From NCBI RefSeq assembly GCF_002161555.1, contig NZ_NFHZ01000002.1:62001-126000 (forward strand): a stretch of DNA of 64,000 nucleotides, written 5' to 3'. The position numbers and the translations under genes are program-made. The notes under the pieces were generated by a model that ran no database searches, was not told where the DNA came from, and saw only the letters and a program-made list of their open reading frames with translations. The stretch is from Barnesiella sp. An55 (GTDB taxonomy: Bacteria > Bacteroidota > Bacteroidia > Bacteroidales > Barnesiellaceae). How positions within the stretch are numbered: position 1 is the first letter of the stretch; the number at the start of each line of letters is the position of its first letter. This document shows, one piece after another, positions 44,204 to 52,933 of this stretch.

Positions 44204-46102
44204 ATGAGAAAATGGCGCATCGAAGACTCCGCCGAATTGTATAACATCAACGGTTGGGGCCTGAAATATTTTTCAATCAACGAAAAGGGTCACGTGGCAG
44301 TAACTCCTCGCGAGGGGAGCGCATCGGTCGATCTCAAGGAGTTGATGGACGAGCTGCAAGTGCGCGACGTATCCTCGCCGGTCTTGCTGCGTTTCCCCGA
44401 TATTCTCGACAACCGCATCGAGAAGATTTCAAAATGTTTCCAACAGGCAGCCGACGAATATGGCTACACGGCCAAGAACTTTATCATCTACCCCATCAAG
44501 GTAAACCAGATGCGACCGGTGGTCGAGGAGATCGTGAGCCACGGCAAGAAATTCAACATCGGCCTCGAGGCCGGGTCGAAACCCGAGCTGCACGCCGTGC
44601 TGGCTATCAATACCGACGAGAACTCGCTCATTATCTGTAACGGATATAAGGACGAGAATTATATCGAGCTGGCTCTTTTGGCCCAGAAGATGGGTCGCCG
44701 CATCTTCCTCGTAGTCGAGAAGATGAACGAGCTGAAACTCATTGCCGACATTTCGAAACGACTGAAGATTCGCCCCAACATCGGCATCCGCATCAAGCTG
44801 GCCAGCTCGGGTAGCGGCAAGTGGGAAGAGAGCGGTGGCGACGGCAGCAAGTTCGGTCTCAACTCCAGCGAGCTGCTCGACGCACTCGATTTCCTGGAGA
44901 GAACCAAGATGTCCGACTGTCTCAAGCTCATTCACTTCCACATTGGCAGCCAGATTACCAAAATACGTCGCATCAAGAATGCACTGAAAGAAGCTTCGCA
45001 ATTCTATGTTCAACTCCAGAACATGGGATTCAACGTCGAGTTTGTCGATATAGGCGGCGGCCTGGGTGTCGATTACGACGGCACCCGCTCCTCGTCGAGC
45101 GAGAGCAGCATGAACTACTCGATACAGGAGTATGTAAACGACTCGGTATCGGCACTGGTCGATGCCTGTGTAAAGAACGATCTGCCTCAACCCAACATCA
45201 TCACCGAGTCGGGCCGCTCGCTCACCGCACACCACTCGGTACTGGTATTCGAGGTGCTCGAAACCACCTCGCTCCCCATCTGGGACGAGAAGGAGGAGTT
45301 GGGCGAAAACCCGCACGAACTGGTCGATGAACTCTACAAAATATGGGACAACATGAACCAGCCCCGCCTGCTCGAGTCGTGGCACGACGCCCTGCAGATT
45401 CGCGAGGAGGCTCTCGACCTCTTCGGGTTGGGACTGCTCGACCTGCGCACCCGGGCACAAATCGAACAACTGTTCTGGTCGGTAGCTCGCGAAGTAAACG
45501 AAATCGCATCGGACATGAAGCACGCCCCCGAAGAGTTGCGCAAGATTTCGAAGCTCTTGCCCGACAAATACTTCTGCAACTTCTCGCTCTTCCAATCGCT
45601 GCCCGACTCGTGGTCGATCGACCAGCTGTTCCCCATCATGCCCATCAGCCGGCTCGACGAACGGCCCGACCGCACCGCCACCATACAGGATATCACCTGC
45701 GACTCCGACGGCAAGATAAGCAACTTCATCTCGCCCCACGGCTCCAACTCACACCTGGCCGTACACGCCCTCAACAACAAGGAACCCTACTACATCGGTG
45801 TATTCCTGGTAGGTGCCTACCAGGAGATTCTGGGCGACATGCACAACCTCTTCGGCGATACCAACGCCGTGCATGTGAGCGTATATAAGGATCGCTACGA
45901 AATAGACCAGGTAATCGACGGCGAGACCGTGGCCGAGGTACTCGACTACGTGCAGTTCTCGCCCAAGAAACTGGTGCGCAGCGTAGAGACGTGGGTTACT
46001 TCGTCGATGAAAGCCGGAGTCATCACCCCCGAGGAGGGACGGGAATTCCTCTCGAACTACCGTTCGGGCCTCTACGGATATACTTATCTCGAAAACGATT
46101 AA
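44204..46102 (+). CDS. speA: Biosynthetic arginine decarboxylase
   Basis: A 632-residue PLP-dependent enzyme of fold III (alanine racemase-like) that converts arginine to agmatine, the first step of spermidine synthesis by the carboxyspermidine or agmatine routes. The start MRKWRIEDSAELYNINGWG is the family N terminus. The PLP lysine is in YPIKVNQMR, the substrate-binding region in GLEAGSKPEL, the PLP phosphate region in DIGGGLGVDYDG, and the helical insertion and C-terminal beta domain are present. It has a -7 box at 44147-44154. No other polyamine gene is in the window. Confidence 0.96.
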   Translation: MRKWRIEDSAELYNINGWGLKYFSINEKGHVAVTPREGSASVDLKELMDELQVRDVSSPVLLRFPDILDNRIEKISKCFQQAADEYGYTAKNFIIYPIKVNQMRPVVEEIVSHGKKFNIGLEAGSKPELHAVLAINTDENSLIICNGYKDENYIELALLAQKMGRRIFLVVEKMNELKLIADISKRLKIRPNIGIRIKLASSGSGKWEESGGDGSKFGLNSSELLDALDFLERTKMSDCLKLIHFHIGSQITKIRRIKNALKEASQFYVQLQNMGFNVEFVDIGGGLGVDYDGTRSSSSESSMNYSIQEYVNDSVSALVDACVKNDLPQPNIITESGRSLTAHHSVLVFEVLETTSLPIWDEKEELGENPHELVDELYKIWDNMNQPRLLESWHDALQIREEALDLFGLGLLDLRTRAQIEQLFWSVAREVNEIASDMKHAPEELRKISKLLPDKYFCNFSLFQSLPDSWSIDQLFPIMPISRLDERPDRTATIQDITCDSDGKISNFISPHGSNSHLAVHALNNKEPYYIGVFLVGAYQEILGDMHNLFGDTNAVHVSVYKDRYEIDQVIDGETVAEVLDYVQFSPKKLVRSVETWVTSSMKAGVITPEEGREFLSNYRSGLYGYTYLEND

Positions 46103-46111
46103 ACTCAACCC

Positions 46112-46197
46112 GATGGATTATCGGCCAGGAAGGAGCAACAGGAGAAGGGGAAATGCCCTTCGCGCCGCCACCCTCGATACCCGGCCGATAATCCATC
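46112..46197 (+). terminator. Terminator-like 15-base inverted repeat between speA and truA
   Basis: GATGGATTATCGGCC (46112-46126) and its perfect complement (46183-46197) enclose 56 bases, which themselves contain a GAAGGG/CCCTTC hairpin. The right arm is followed by TCTATTTTTAA. It could terminate speA or form the 3' end of a small RNA. Confidence 0.5.
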
Positions 46198-46215
46198 TCT
46201 ATTTTTAAACCCGCT

Positions 46216-46971
46216 ATGCCACGCTATTTCATCTACCTCTCGTTCAACGGAGCCCGCTACCACGGTTGGCAAATTCAGCCCAACGGCATCACCGTACAGG
46301 CCGAACTCGAAAAGGCGTTGGCAACCCTGCTGCGACACGAGACGCCGGTCACCGGAGCCGGCCGCACCGATGCCGGAGTCAATGCCCGGCTCATGGTGGC
46401 CCACTTCGACACCCCGGCTCCGCTCGACAATCCTGCCGAGACGGCCGACCGACTCAACCGCATACTCCCCCCCGACATTGCCGTGTACGACATACGGTCC
46501 GTTACCGCCGAGGCTCACAGCCGGTTCGATGCCCTCAGCCGCACCTACAAATACTACCTCATCGACCACAAGTCGCCCTTCCTCGAAACCTTCGCCTGCC
46601 GCTACCGCGGCACGCTCGATTTCGACCGGATGAACGAGGCGGCCGAGCAACTGTACCGATACACCGATTTCACCAGCTTCAGCAAGCTGCATACCGACGT
46701 GAAGACCAACAACTGCCGGGTGACCTTCGCCCGCTGGGAACGCGAGGGTGAGCAACAGGTATTCACCATCACGGCCGACCGTTTCCTGCGCAACATGGTG
46801 CGCGCCATCGTGGGCACCCTGCTCGACGTGGGGCGCGGCAAACTCTCGGTCGAGGGTTTCTGCCGCATCATCGAACAGAAAGACCGTTGCGCCGCCGGCA
46901 CCTCGGTACCCGGCAAGGCGCTGTTCCTGCACGACATCACCTACCCCGACGACCTGTTCCTGCCCCGGTAA
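46216..46971 (+). CDS. truA: tRNA pseudouridine(38-40) synthase TruA
   Basis: A 251-residue enzyme that converts uridines 38-40 of tRNA anticodon arms to pseudouridine. The N terminus [20 protein letters not shown] and the catalytic motif [10 protein letters not shown] (Asp nucleophile near residue 54) identify it. The residue after DAGV is Asn where E. coli TruA has His. Downstream [12 protein letters not shown] supplies the conserved Tyr and Arg. It begins 19 bases after the inverted repeat and is on the speA strand. Confidence 0.94.
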   Translation: MPRYFIYLSFNGARYHGWQIQPNGITVQAELEKALATLLRHETPVTGAGRTDAGVNARLMVAHFDTPAPLDNPAETADRLNRILPPDIAVYDIRSVTAEAHSRFDALSRTYKYYLIDHKSPFLETFACRYRGTLDFDRMNEAAEQLYRYTDFTSFSKLHTDVKTNNCRVTFARWEREGEQQVFTITADRFLRNMVRAIVGTLLDVGRGKLSVEGFCRIIEQKDRCAAGTSVPGKALFLHDITYPDDLFLPR

Positions 46972-47082
46972 ACCTTTTGGCAATGTACGACACGTCACTC
47001 TTACCGGCCATCGGCGCAGAGAGCAACACCTGTATATTTATATATGTAATACGACAAAAGAGGAAGTTCCCCGTTACTCGAT

Positions 47083-47925
47083 TCAGCGGCGAGAGGGAGA
47101 GTTCTCACCCTTGCGATTCCACCTCGTAATCACGAAGTAGAGTCCCAGCACCACAAACGGGATGCTCAACACCTGCCCCATGTCGATAGGCATGGCGTTC
47201 TCGAAATCGACCTGGCGCTCCTTGAGGAACTCGATGAAGAAGCGGAAGAGGAAGATGAGCGTGATACAGAGCCCGAAGTAGAAGCCCCGGCCGCAACGGT
47301 CGCGACGAAGCCACACAACCCACACCATCACCCCAAAGAAGAGGAAGTAGGCCAACGCCTCATAGAGCTGTGCCGGGTGACGCGGCATCATATCCACCCG
47401 CTCGAAAACAAAAGCCCAGGGCACATCGGTGGGCATACCTATGATTTCGGAGTTCATCAGGTTGGCCAACCGGATAAAGCCTGCAGCCACCGGCGCAGCC
47501 ACACCCATCATATCGAGAATGTCGAGATAATGTATCTTGGTCTTGCGACAGAAGAGGGCCAGGGCAATAATCAGTCCCAACGTGCCCCCGTGGCTCGCCA
47601 GTCCCGCATAGCCGGTGAAGCGCCAGCCCCCGCCGGGCAAAGAGTGAATAGGCAAGATTATTTCGAGCGGATGGCTCAGGTAATACTCCGGCTCGTAAAA
47701 GAGGCAATGCCCCAACCTCGCCCCGATGAAAATACCCAGGAAACTATATATGAACAGGGTCTGGAACGTATCCAACGGAAGTCCCTTCAACTTATACAAC
47801 TTATAAACCACCTGGCAACCCACCCAAATGGCAATAAGCCAGAAAATACTGTACCAGCGTATAGCGATACCCGCTACCGAAAAGAGCACCGGGTCGGGAT
47901 TCCAATGAATGTAAAGCAACTCCAT
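47083..47925 (-). CDS. lgt: Prolipoprotein diacylglyceryl transferase
   Basis: A 280-residue inner-membrane enzyme that adds diacylglycerol to the lipobox Cys of prolipoproteins. The start at 47925 (MELLYIHWNPDPVLFS) matches the family; the longer frame beginning with a TTG at 48003 has no support. Seven hydrophobic segments are seen. Conserved features are GYAGLASHGGTLGLI (catalytic His), FIRLANLMNSEIIG (the Asn-Glu signature region) and HPAQLYEA. The several lipoproteins between 50 and 58 kb would be its substrates. Confidence 0.93.
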   Translation of the reverse strand: MELLYIHWNPDPVLFSVAGIAIRWYSIFWLIAIWVGCQVVYKLYKLKGLPLDTFQTLFIYSFLGIFIGARLGHCLFYEPEYYLSHPLEIILPIHSLPGGGWRFTGYAGLASHGGTLGLIIALALFCRKTKIHYLDILDMMGVAAPVAAGFIRLANLMNSEIIGMPTDVPWAFVFERVDMMPRHPAQLYEALAYFLFFGVMVWVVWLRRDRCGRGFYFGLCITLIFLFRFFIEFLKERQVDFENAMPIDMGQVLSIPFVVLGLYFVITRWNRKGENSPSRR

Positions 47926-48049
47926 AATTCTATTCTCTATCGTGGCGCCATTGCCACAAACGGTACAAAGATAACACAATCTACATTTACACAGATGATA
48001 CAAACAGAGAAAAGAATCGCTACCTTTGCACTCAAATAGGTAAAAAAAG

Positions 48050-48952
48050 ATGTGGTTATCGCTTGCTTTTCTCTCGGCCTTCCTGTTAGGCTGCTACGAG
48101 GTATGTAAAAAAACGTCGCTCAACGGCAACGCCGTCATCCCCGTGTTGTTTCTCAACACCCTTTTCTGCAGTCTGCTGTTCTTGCCCTGCATCATACTCT
48201 CCTACGGGTTTCCCGATCTGATGCGCGACTCGATGTTCTACGTGCCCCCTTCGACCCTGCGCGAGCACCTCTACATCATCGGCAAGGCAGCGCTGGTGCT
48301 CACCTCGTGGACCTGCGCCTACTTTGCCACCAAGCACCTGCCCATCACCATAGCCGGCCCCATCAAGGCATCACAGCCGATACTCACCCTCATCGGGGCA
48401 TTGCTCATCTTCGGCGAACGGCTCAACCTCTACCAGTGGGTGGGCGTGCTGCTGGCTATTGTCTCGTTCATCATGCTCTCCTTCTCGGGGCGGAAAGAGG
48501 GAATCAACTTTCGCCACAACCTGTGGATACTCTTCATCGTGCTGGCCACCATCACGGGAGCCGCCAGCGGGCTGTACGACAAATACCTCATGTCGCACGG
48601 CTTCGACCGCATGACCGTGCAGGTGTGGTACTCCTACTACCAGATGGCCATGATGGCCGTCGTACTGCTGCTTCTGTGGTATCCGCAGCGCAAACACACC
48701 ACCCCGTTTGTGTGGAGACCCTCGATATTCTTCATCTCGCTCTTTCTTGTCTGTGCCGACTTTGTTTATTTCTACGCCCTCAGCTACCCCGACTCCATGA
48801 TATCGATCGTCTCGATGGTGCGACGCAGCAGCGTAGTGGTAAGTTTCATCGCCGGAGCGCTCCTCTTCAAGGAGAAAAACATACGCAGCAAATCGTTCGA
48901 CCTGGTGCTCGTGTTGTTGGGAATGTTCTTCCTTTACCTGGGCACGAAATAG
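48050..48952 (+). CDS. EamA family (drug/metabolite) transporter
   Basis: A 300-residue membrane protein with ten predicted helices in two homologous halves, as in EamA/RhaT-like transporters. The first half includes ITIAGPIKASQPILTLIGAL and GERLNLYQWVGVLLAIVSF, the typical end of an EamA repeat; the second half ends SFDLVLVLLGMFFLYLG. A -7 box TACCTTTG lies at 48021-48028. Substrates of the family are varied (amino acids, nucleosides, lipids), and none can be assigned here. Confidence 0.82.
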   Translation: MWLSLAFLSAFLLGCYEVCKKTSLNGNAVIPVLFLNTLFCSLLFLPCIILSYGFPDLMRDSMFYVPPSTLREHLYIIGKAALVLTSWTCAYFATKHLPITIAGPIKASQPILTLIGALLIFGERLNLYQWVGVLLAIVSFIMLSFSGRKEGINFRHNLWILFIVLATITGAASGLYDKYLMSHGFDRMTVQVWYSYYQMAMMAVVLLLLWYPQRKHTTPFVWRPSIFFISLFLVCADFVYFYALSYPDSMISIVSMVRRSSVVVSFIAGALLFKEKNIRSKSFDLVLVLLGMFFLYLGTK

Positions 48953-48964
48953 CGGCGATGTTTC

Positions 48965-48995
48965 TTGCACCTGAAAAAGCTATTTACTATTTTTG
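48965..48995 (+). promoter_or_regulatory. Promoter of the DUF3256 gene
   Basis: TTG (48965-48967) and TATTTTTG (48988-48995) are separated by 20 bases. Transcription from here supports translation start at 49010 rather than 48965. Confidence 0.6.
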
Positions 48996-49009
48996 TCCAA
49001 ACGTTTGAC

Positions 49010-49645
49010 ATGAAACCAAGAAGAGTATTGTTCATAAGCGCCATCGTCACCGCCGGTGTGTTGCAGGCCATCGAGCCGGCAGCCCAATGGTTTGCCGCCA
49101 TGCCCGACTCACTCGTGCCTACCATCGAGGTGAACCGGCGCAAAGACCTCATCGATCTCTTCCATGCCGGACAGAAGGCCCAGGTAGCCACACAGCTGGG
49201 GGGGCTGGCTCAAATGACACAGTTACAGGAAAACAGCCTGACCGTAGCCCTCTCGGAACAAAGCCAAATGGCCATGCACCTCTACACGACCCACAGCAAC
49301 GACACTCTCGTTGTACTGGTCAACACGGTCTATGCCCCGGCCGGCGACAGCCGCATCCGTTTTTTCAACAGCCAGTGGCAGGAGTTGCCCGCATCGAAAT
49401 ACATCAGGCCATTGACCAAAGAGGCATTTTTCCTCTTTCCCGACAGCCTCACCAAAGCCCAGCGCGAAGAGATTATGCGCCCGGTTGACATCGAACTCGT
49501 CGAATACACCTTCGACACCGATGGTTCGATATGCGCCCGCCAGTCGTGGAAAGAGTATCTCGACAGCCAAGACTACAATCGGCTCAAGCCTTACCTGCGC
49601 GAGTCGATTACCCTTCGCTGGAACGGGAAAAACTTCAAAGACTAA
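49010..49645 (+). CDS. DUF3256 family protein, probably periplasmic
   Basis: A 211-residue protein. The start at 49010 gives a signal-peptide-like N terminus (MKPRRVLFISAIVTAGVLQA); the longer frame from 48965 overlaps the promoter. The pattern FAAMPDSLVPTIEVNRRKDLIDL, then LSEQSQMAMHLYTT and VVLVNTVYAPAGDSRI matches DUF3256, a small family found mainly in Bacteroidales with no assigned function. The C terminus ends in ITLRWNGKNFKD. It stands alone with its own promoter. Confidence 0.75.
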   Translation: MKPRRVLFISAIVTAGVLQAIEPAAQWFAAMPDSLVPTIEVNRRKDLIDLFHAGQKAQVATQLGGLAQMTQLQENSLTVALSEQSQMAMHLYTTHSNDTLVVLVNTVYAPAGDSRIRFFNSQWQELPASKYIRPLTKEAFFLFPDSLTKAQREEIMRPVDIELVEYTFDTDGSICARQSWKEYLDSQDYNRLKPYLRESITLRWNGKNFKD

Positions 49646-49708
49646 ACGACAAACCGTATATATCATAAAAAATTAAAAACAAGCAAAGGGGACAAGAAAA
49701 GTAAAAAC

Positions 49709-49739
49709 TTGACATAAAAGAAAATAAGCGTTAGCTTCG
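49709..49739 (+). promoter_or_regulatory. Promoter of the rod-like ncRNA
   Basis: TTG (49709-49711, within TTGACA) and TAGCTTCG (49732-49739, one mismatch from TAnnTTTG) are 20 bases apart. The expected start near 49746 coincides with the 5' end of the outer RNA stem. Confidence 0.5.
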
Positions 49740-49745
49740 TTCTCC

Positions 49746-49897
49746 GCCAATAGAAACTTCGCAACTTTCATACAAGCATAGAGAACCCAGTGACGAGTTG
49801 CCATGTAGATACATCTACGTGGGCTTGTTCTTGTTTGTATGCTTAGGCAATGCGAAGGCCTCTATTGGACAAACATTAGGCAAGACCACGTTTTTTT
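49746..49897 (+). ncRNA. Candidate rod-like structured ncRNA
   Basis: Five nested helices form one long arm: CCAATAGA/TCTATTGG (49747-49754, 49861-49868), CTTCGCA/TGCGAAG (49757-49763, 49851-49857), CATACAA/TTGTATG (49769-49775, 49835-49841), AGAAC/GTTCT (49782-49786, 49827-49831) and an apical hairpin of about nine pairs (49801-49822, loop UACA). Internal loops separate them. A run of seven T follows at about 49891-49897. The shape, own promoter and length near 150 bases recall 6S-type RNAs, but I cannot assign a family. The frame that crosses it (from 49798) is not protein-like in this part. It lies directly upstream of the HTH gene. Confidence 0.6.
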
Positions 49898-49962
49898 ATT
49901 TCCCTCCCGGTGCCCAACCTCCCCGCAAAGAACAAAAGCCTGCGCTTGCAACTCAATGGATC

Positions 49963-50274
49963 ATGAGGAACATACACATCGGACAAATCATTCACAAAAA
50001 ATTCAAAGAGAGCGGACTTTCGGTCGCCGAGTTTGCCTCACGAATCAACCGCACGCGAGGTACCATCTATGACATCTTTTCCCGGAAGAGTATCGATACC
50101 GACCTGCTCATCATCATCTCAGATGTACTGCAATACGACTTCTTCCAGGAATACTATCAGCAAAAGGACCATCCCCAATCTCCCACCCAAATCTGCCACA
50201 TCCATTTCAACGTCGAAGGCATCACCGACGCCAAGCTCCTGTGCCAATACCTGGCACCCTGCAAGAAAAAATAG
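49963..50274 (+). CDS. Small helix-turn-helix (XRE-like) regulator, copy A
   Basis: A 103-residue protein whose residues 15-60 form an XRE-like helix-turn-helix (LSVAEFASRINRTRGTIYDI with the recognition helix, then a Ser-Ile-Asp-Thr-Asp segment). The C-terminal 40 residues (QICHIHFNVEGITDAKLLCQ) may be a dimerisation or ligand domain. The start at 49963 aligns exactly with copy B (50611), with which it shares about 88% identity by my alignment (12 differences in 103). The longer frame from 49798 crosses the ncRNA and is rejected. It is the first element of a tandem duplication of period 648 bases. Confidence 0.8.
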   Translation: MRNIHIGQIIHKKFKESGLSVAEFASRINRTRGTIYDIFSRKSIDTDLLIIISDVLQYDFFQEYYQQKDHPQSPTQICHIHFNVEGITDAKLLCQYLAPCKKK

Positions 50275-50391
50275 AGCCGTATTTGTACAATAAATCCGGC
50301 AGTACTGTACAGTTATTCCTACACGCCTCACCCCCTTTGTTTTATTATTTTATATTTTATTTGTATAAAATACACTTAAACAAGACGTATA

Positions 50392-50586
50392 ATGAACAAA
50401 AGATTTATTCTTGCAGGAGGAGGGGCCCTGTTCATATTTCTTTTTTCGCAATGTGTCACCATAGGTTCCTCCTTGCAGCCGATAACCTCTTCGCCTCAGG
50501 AATACGGGGCACCTTCTGAGGTCCTCGACAGCAACAATCAACAAACTATCGACAACACAGACATACTCAACAATCCCGGTTTATAG
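50392..50586 (+). CDS. Short lipoprotein, probable relic of a duplicated beta-propeller lipoprotein
   Basis: A 64-residue predicted lipoprotein. The signal peptide MNKRFILAGGGALFIFLFSQC has its lipidated residue at Cys21, the same length and pattern as MNKKITLAGMGLLLIWLLSQC of the 333-residue propeller lipoprotein exactly 648 bases downstream. The mature part is only 43 residues, with a weakly matching P-x-E-x-G segment. The best explanation is that the 648-base duplication copied only the first part of the gene and the copy then diverged. It may still be expressed as a small lipoprotein. Confidence 0.6.
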   Translation: MNKRFILAGGGALFIFLFSQCVTIGSSLQPITSSPQEYGAPSEVLDSNNQQTIDNTDILNNPGL

Positions 50587-50610
50587 AGGCCGGTAATCTC
50601 CCCGAACGAG

Positions 50611-50925
50611 ATGAGGAATATACACATCGGAAACATCATTCACGAAAGATTTAAAGAAAGCGGGCTATCGGTCACCGAGTTTGCTACACGAATCAACCGC
50701 ACGCGAGGTACCGTCTATGACATCTTTTCCCGAAAGAGTATCGATACCGACCTGCTCATTACCATCTCGGACGTATTGCAGTATGACTTTTTCCAGGAAT
50801 ACTACCAGCAAGGGAGCCACCCCCAATCGCCTGCCCAAATCTGCCATATCCATCTCAACGTCGAAGGCATCACCGACGCCAAGCTTCTGTGTCAATACCT
50901 GGCGCTTTGCAAGAAGAAAAAATAG
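50611..50925 (+). CDS. Small helix-turn-helix (XRE-like) regulator, copy B
   Basis: A 104-residue paralogue of the copy A regulator, with one extra Lys at the C terminus. The recognition-helix region (TEFATRINRTRGTVYDIF) is nearly identical, so both copies should recognise similar DNA. Substitutions are mostly conservative except K68G/D69S. It is followed after 114 bases by the propeller lipoprotein, as copy A is followed after 117 bases by its relic. Joint regulation of the downstream envelope genes is inferred from position. Confidence 0.8.
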   Translation: MRNIHIGNIIHERFKESGLSVTEFATRINRTRGTVYDIFSRKSIDTDLLITISDVLQYDFFQEYYQQGSHPQSPAQICHIHLNVEGITDAKLLCQYLALCKKKK

Positions 50926-51039
50926 GCATATAGTACAATAATTCCGGCAGGTGTGTTCAGTTATTCCTGCACACCCCAACCTGCTTTATTTGCTCTTTTT
51001 ATATTTCTTTGTGTAAAATACACTTAAAACAAGATGATA

Positions 51040-52041
51040 ATGAATAAAAAGATTACCCTTGCCGGCATGGGTCTCCTACTCATCTGGCTCCTCTCGCAGT
51101 GTACAACCTCTCAAATAGTCTATTCAAACGTATCGGTTCCCGAAGAGGGCGGTATTCGCTTTGAGAAACTTACCGACGAGACTCGCGATAACGTCAGCGG
51201 TATATCTACCCGTAACGAATATGGCAAATTCGAATGGTGGGTCAACCCCAGCATTGCAGTTTCGCCCGACGGCCGCCGGTTTGCCTACCTCTCCTACAAA
51301 AACAAGCAAACCAATATCATGGTAGCCAGTGCCGAACGTGGCGGTAGCGGTGCCACCCAACGCACCTTCCGCAACTGGGTAACCGACCTCTCGTGGTCGC
51401 CCGACGGTTCGCAACTCTACTTCTCGGAACAGCGCAACAATACCAGCTCCATATACTGCATCAACGCCGATGCCGGAAGCGTGCTCAACCAGCTCACCTT
51501 CGGCAGCACCTACGATGCAGCGCCTTCGGCATCGCCCTATGACCCCGACCTCGTGTTCTTCTCGCGTAGAGACTACGGCTCATACAGCATCTGGAGCTAC
51601 AACCGCAAGAACAATCTCTTTACCAACTACTCCACGGGCTGTACTCCCGAACCCTTAAAAGACGAGCCCAACACCTTCCTCTGCACCCGGTTCAACGACA
51701 AGGGCATCGGCGAAATCTGGAAAGTGAACTATCAAACCGGTATCGAGACCCTTATCCTCTCGCGTCAGGAACAGAGCTTCACCACACCGCGCATCTCGCC
51801 CGACGGCAAATGGATCGTGTGCATGGGCAACAGCTTCGACCCCAAGAACAAACGTGTCCAAAACCTCGACATCTTTGTAGTCCGCACCGACGGTACTCAG
51901 TTTACCCAACTCACCTTCCACCCGGGTAACGACGGTTGTCCCGTGTGGTCGCCCGACGGTCGCAGCATCTATTTCCTCTCCCAACGCGGCACGGCCAAAG
52001 GTCTGTTCAACGTATGGCGCATGAATTTCAACCTCCAATAA
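51040..52041 (+). CDS. TolB-like beta-propeller (PD40/WD40-like) lipoprotein
   Basis: A 333-residue lipoprotein with lipidated Cys21 (LLSQC). The body contains PD40 repeats: SPDGRRFAYLSYKN, WSPDGSQLYFSEQRN, ASPYDPDLVFFSRRD, ISPDGKWIVCMGNSF and WSPDGRSIYFLSQRG, typical of the TolB and dipeptidyl-peptidase IV N-terminal propellers; no peptidase domain follows. Such modules bind peptides or proteins at the membrane surface. Start at 51040 aligns with the relic gene; an alternative two codons earlier exists. It is followed 15 bases later by a barrel protein gene and leads an envelope gene set. Confidence 0.82.
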   Translation: MNKKITLAGMGLLLIWLLSQCTTSQIVYSNVSVPEEGGIRFEKLTDETRDNVSGISTRNEYGKFEWWVNPSIAVSPDGRRFAYLSYKNKQTNIMVASAERGGSGATQRTFRNWVTDLSWSPDGSQLYFSEQRNNTSSIYCINADAGSVLNQLTFGSTYDAAPSASPYDPDLVFFSRRDYGSYSIWSYNRKNNLFTNYSTGCTPEPLKDEPNTFLCTRFNDKGIGEIWKVNYQTGIETLILSRQEQSFTTPRISPDGKWIVCMGNSFDPKNKRVQNLDIFVVRTDGTQFTQLTFHPGNDGCPVWSPDGRSIYFLSQRGTAKGLFNVWRMNFNLQ

Positions 52042-52056
52042 AACGAGACTACCAAC

Positions 52057-52776
52057 ATGAGAAAATCGATTCTTACCCTTGTGGTGTTCCTCATCGGCAC
52101 CTTGGCGGCATCGGCTCAATGGAGTAGCGCCGGAGACGGAACAGGATACAACAACACCTCTGCAAACACGTCTAAACGAGTAATCGGGTTTTACCGGGTA
52201 GGAGGCTCGCTGTCGTTCAATACGCTCAGTGGTAATTACTTCGACAAGAACGCATCAGGAAAAGTCACGGGAGCTATCAACCTGGCCCGACTTGGATTTT
52301 TCCTCGGCAAGAATAGCCCCATCTACTTGGGCTTCGGTTGGGATCTTCCCTTCAAAGGATGGAAGGAAGAGGTGGAGATAAACGGCCGTACTTTCACGAC
52401 CAACTACAACGGCGTAGGCTATCGCTTCCCGATCTTCGTTGGGTACCAATATCCCATTACCCAGGATTTCAAAGTATATGGGCATACCGGCCCCAGCTTC
52501 GATGTCGATTTTGGCTATTGGGGCAGCGTAGAATATGACGGAGAGAAAGAGGATATTTCCAGCGAGGATCTGGTTGACACTTTCAGGGTACTCAATGGCT
52601 CGTGGATGTTCAGCGCCGGCATTACCTATAAGAAACTCTATGTGGGTCTCGAATATGCCCTTCCCTTTAAAGATATATTTGACTACGAATATGTTGATGA
52701 AAGCATAAAAGGGAAAATAGGCACATTCAATATCTGCTTAGGGCTGAACTTCGATATCAAGGTCAAGAGAAAATAA
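52057..52776 (+). CDS. Outer-membrane beta-barrel-like protein, paralogue 1
   Basis: A 239-residue exported protein with signal peptide MRKSILTLVVFLIGTLAASA and cleavage before QWSSAG. The body has Gly-rich, aromatic-alternating strands (FYRVGGSLSFNTLSGNY, IYLGFGWDLPFKGWKEEVEI) and ends in a strand (FNICLGLNFDIKVKRK), as in small Bacteroidetes outer-membrane barrels (porin-like, about eight strands). It shares the length and the PFKGWKEEVEINGR stretch with the next gene. It is adjacent to the propeller lipoprotein and probably in the same operon. Function unknown. Confidence 0.7.
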   Translation: MRKSILTLVVFLIGTLAASAQWSSAGDGTGYNNTSANTSKRVIGFYRVGGSLSFNTLSGNYFDKNASGKVTGAINLARLGFFLGKNSPIYLGFGWDLPFKGWKEEVEINGRTFTTNYNGVGYRFPIFVGYQYPITQDFKVYGHTGPSFDVDFGYWGSVEYDGEKEDISSEDLVDTFRVLNGSWMFSAGITYKKLYVGLEYALPFKDIFDYEYVDESIKGKIGTFNICLGLNFDIKVKRK

Positions 52777-52798
52777 AAGACTTCATACACTTTGTTTC

Positions 52799-52865
52799 GG
52801 GGGAAGGTTGACTCCACGCCACCAACGATTCTTTCCAGAGTTTATCTTCCCCCAAAACTTTTTTT
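52799..52865 (+). terminator. Long-loop terminator between the two barrel paralogues
   Basis: GGGGGAAG (52799-52806) and CTTCCCCC (52846-52853) pair around 39 bases; AAAACTTTTTTT follows. It could end the propeller-barrel 1 transcript. Confidence 0.5.
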
Positions 52866-52933
52866 ACTTACAATCCCGGTAGAAGCAGAACATAAACCCG
52901 AATATATACACCACCACTAAAACACGTTCATCC

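Larger units (their letters stand above)
49963..51258 (+). repeat. Tandem duplication of 648-base period (HTH gene + lipoprotein 5' end)
   Basis: The HTH start codons (49963 and 50611) and the lipoprotein start codons (50392 and 51040) are both exactly 648 bases apart. The intergenic sequences before each lipoprotein are also clearly similar (both contain a TACAATAA/TACAATAATTCCGGCAG-like stretch and GTAAAATACACTTAAA or close variant). The right limit is approximate, since similarity fades in the lipoprotein after the lipobox. Confidence 0.8.

Noticed and set aside
49798-49962. N-terminal extension of HTH copy A
   Set aside because: It lies in the rod-like ncRNA, and copy B has no such extension; its start aligns with 49963.
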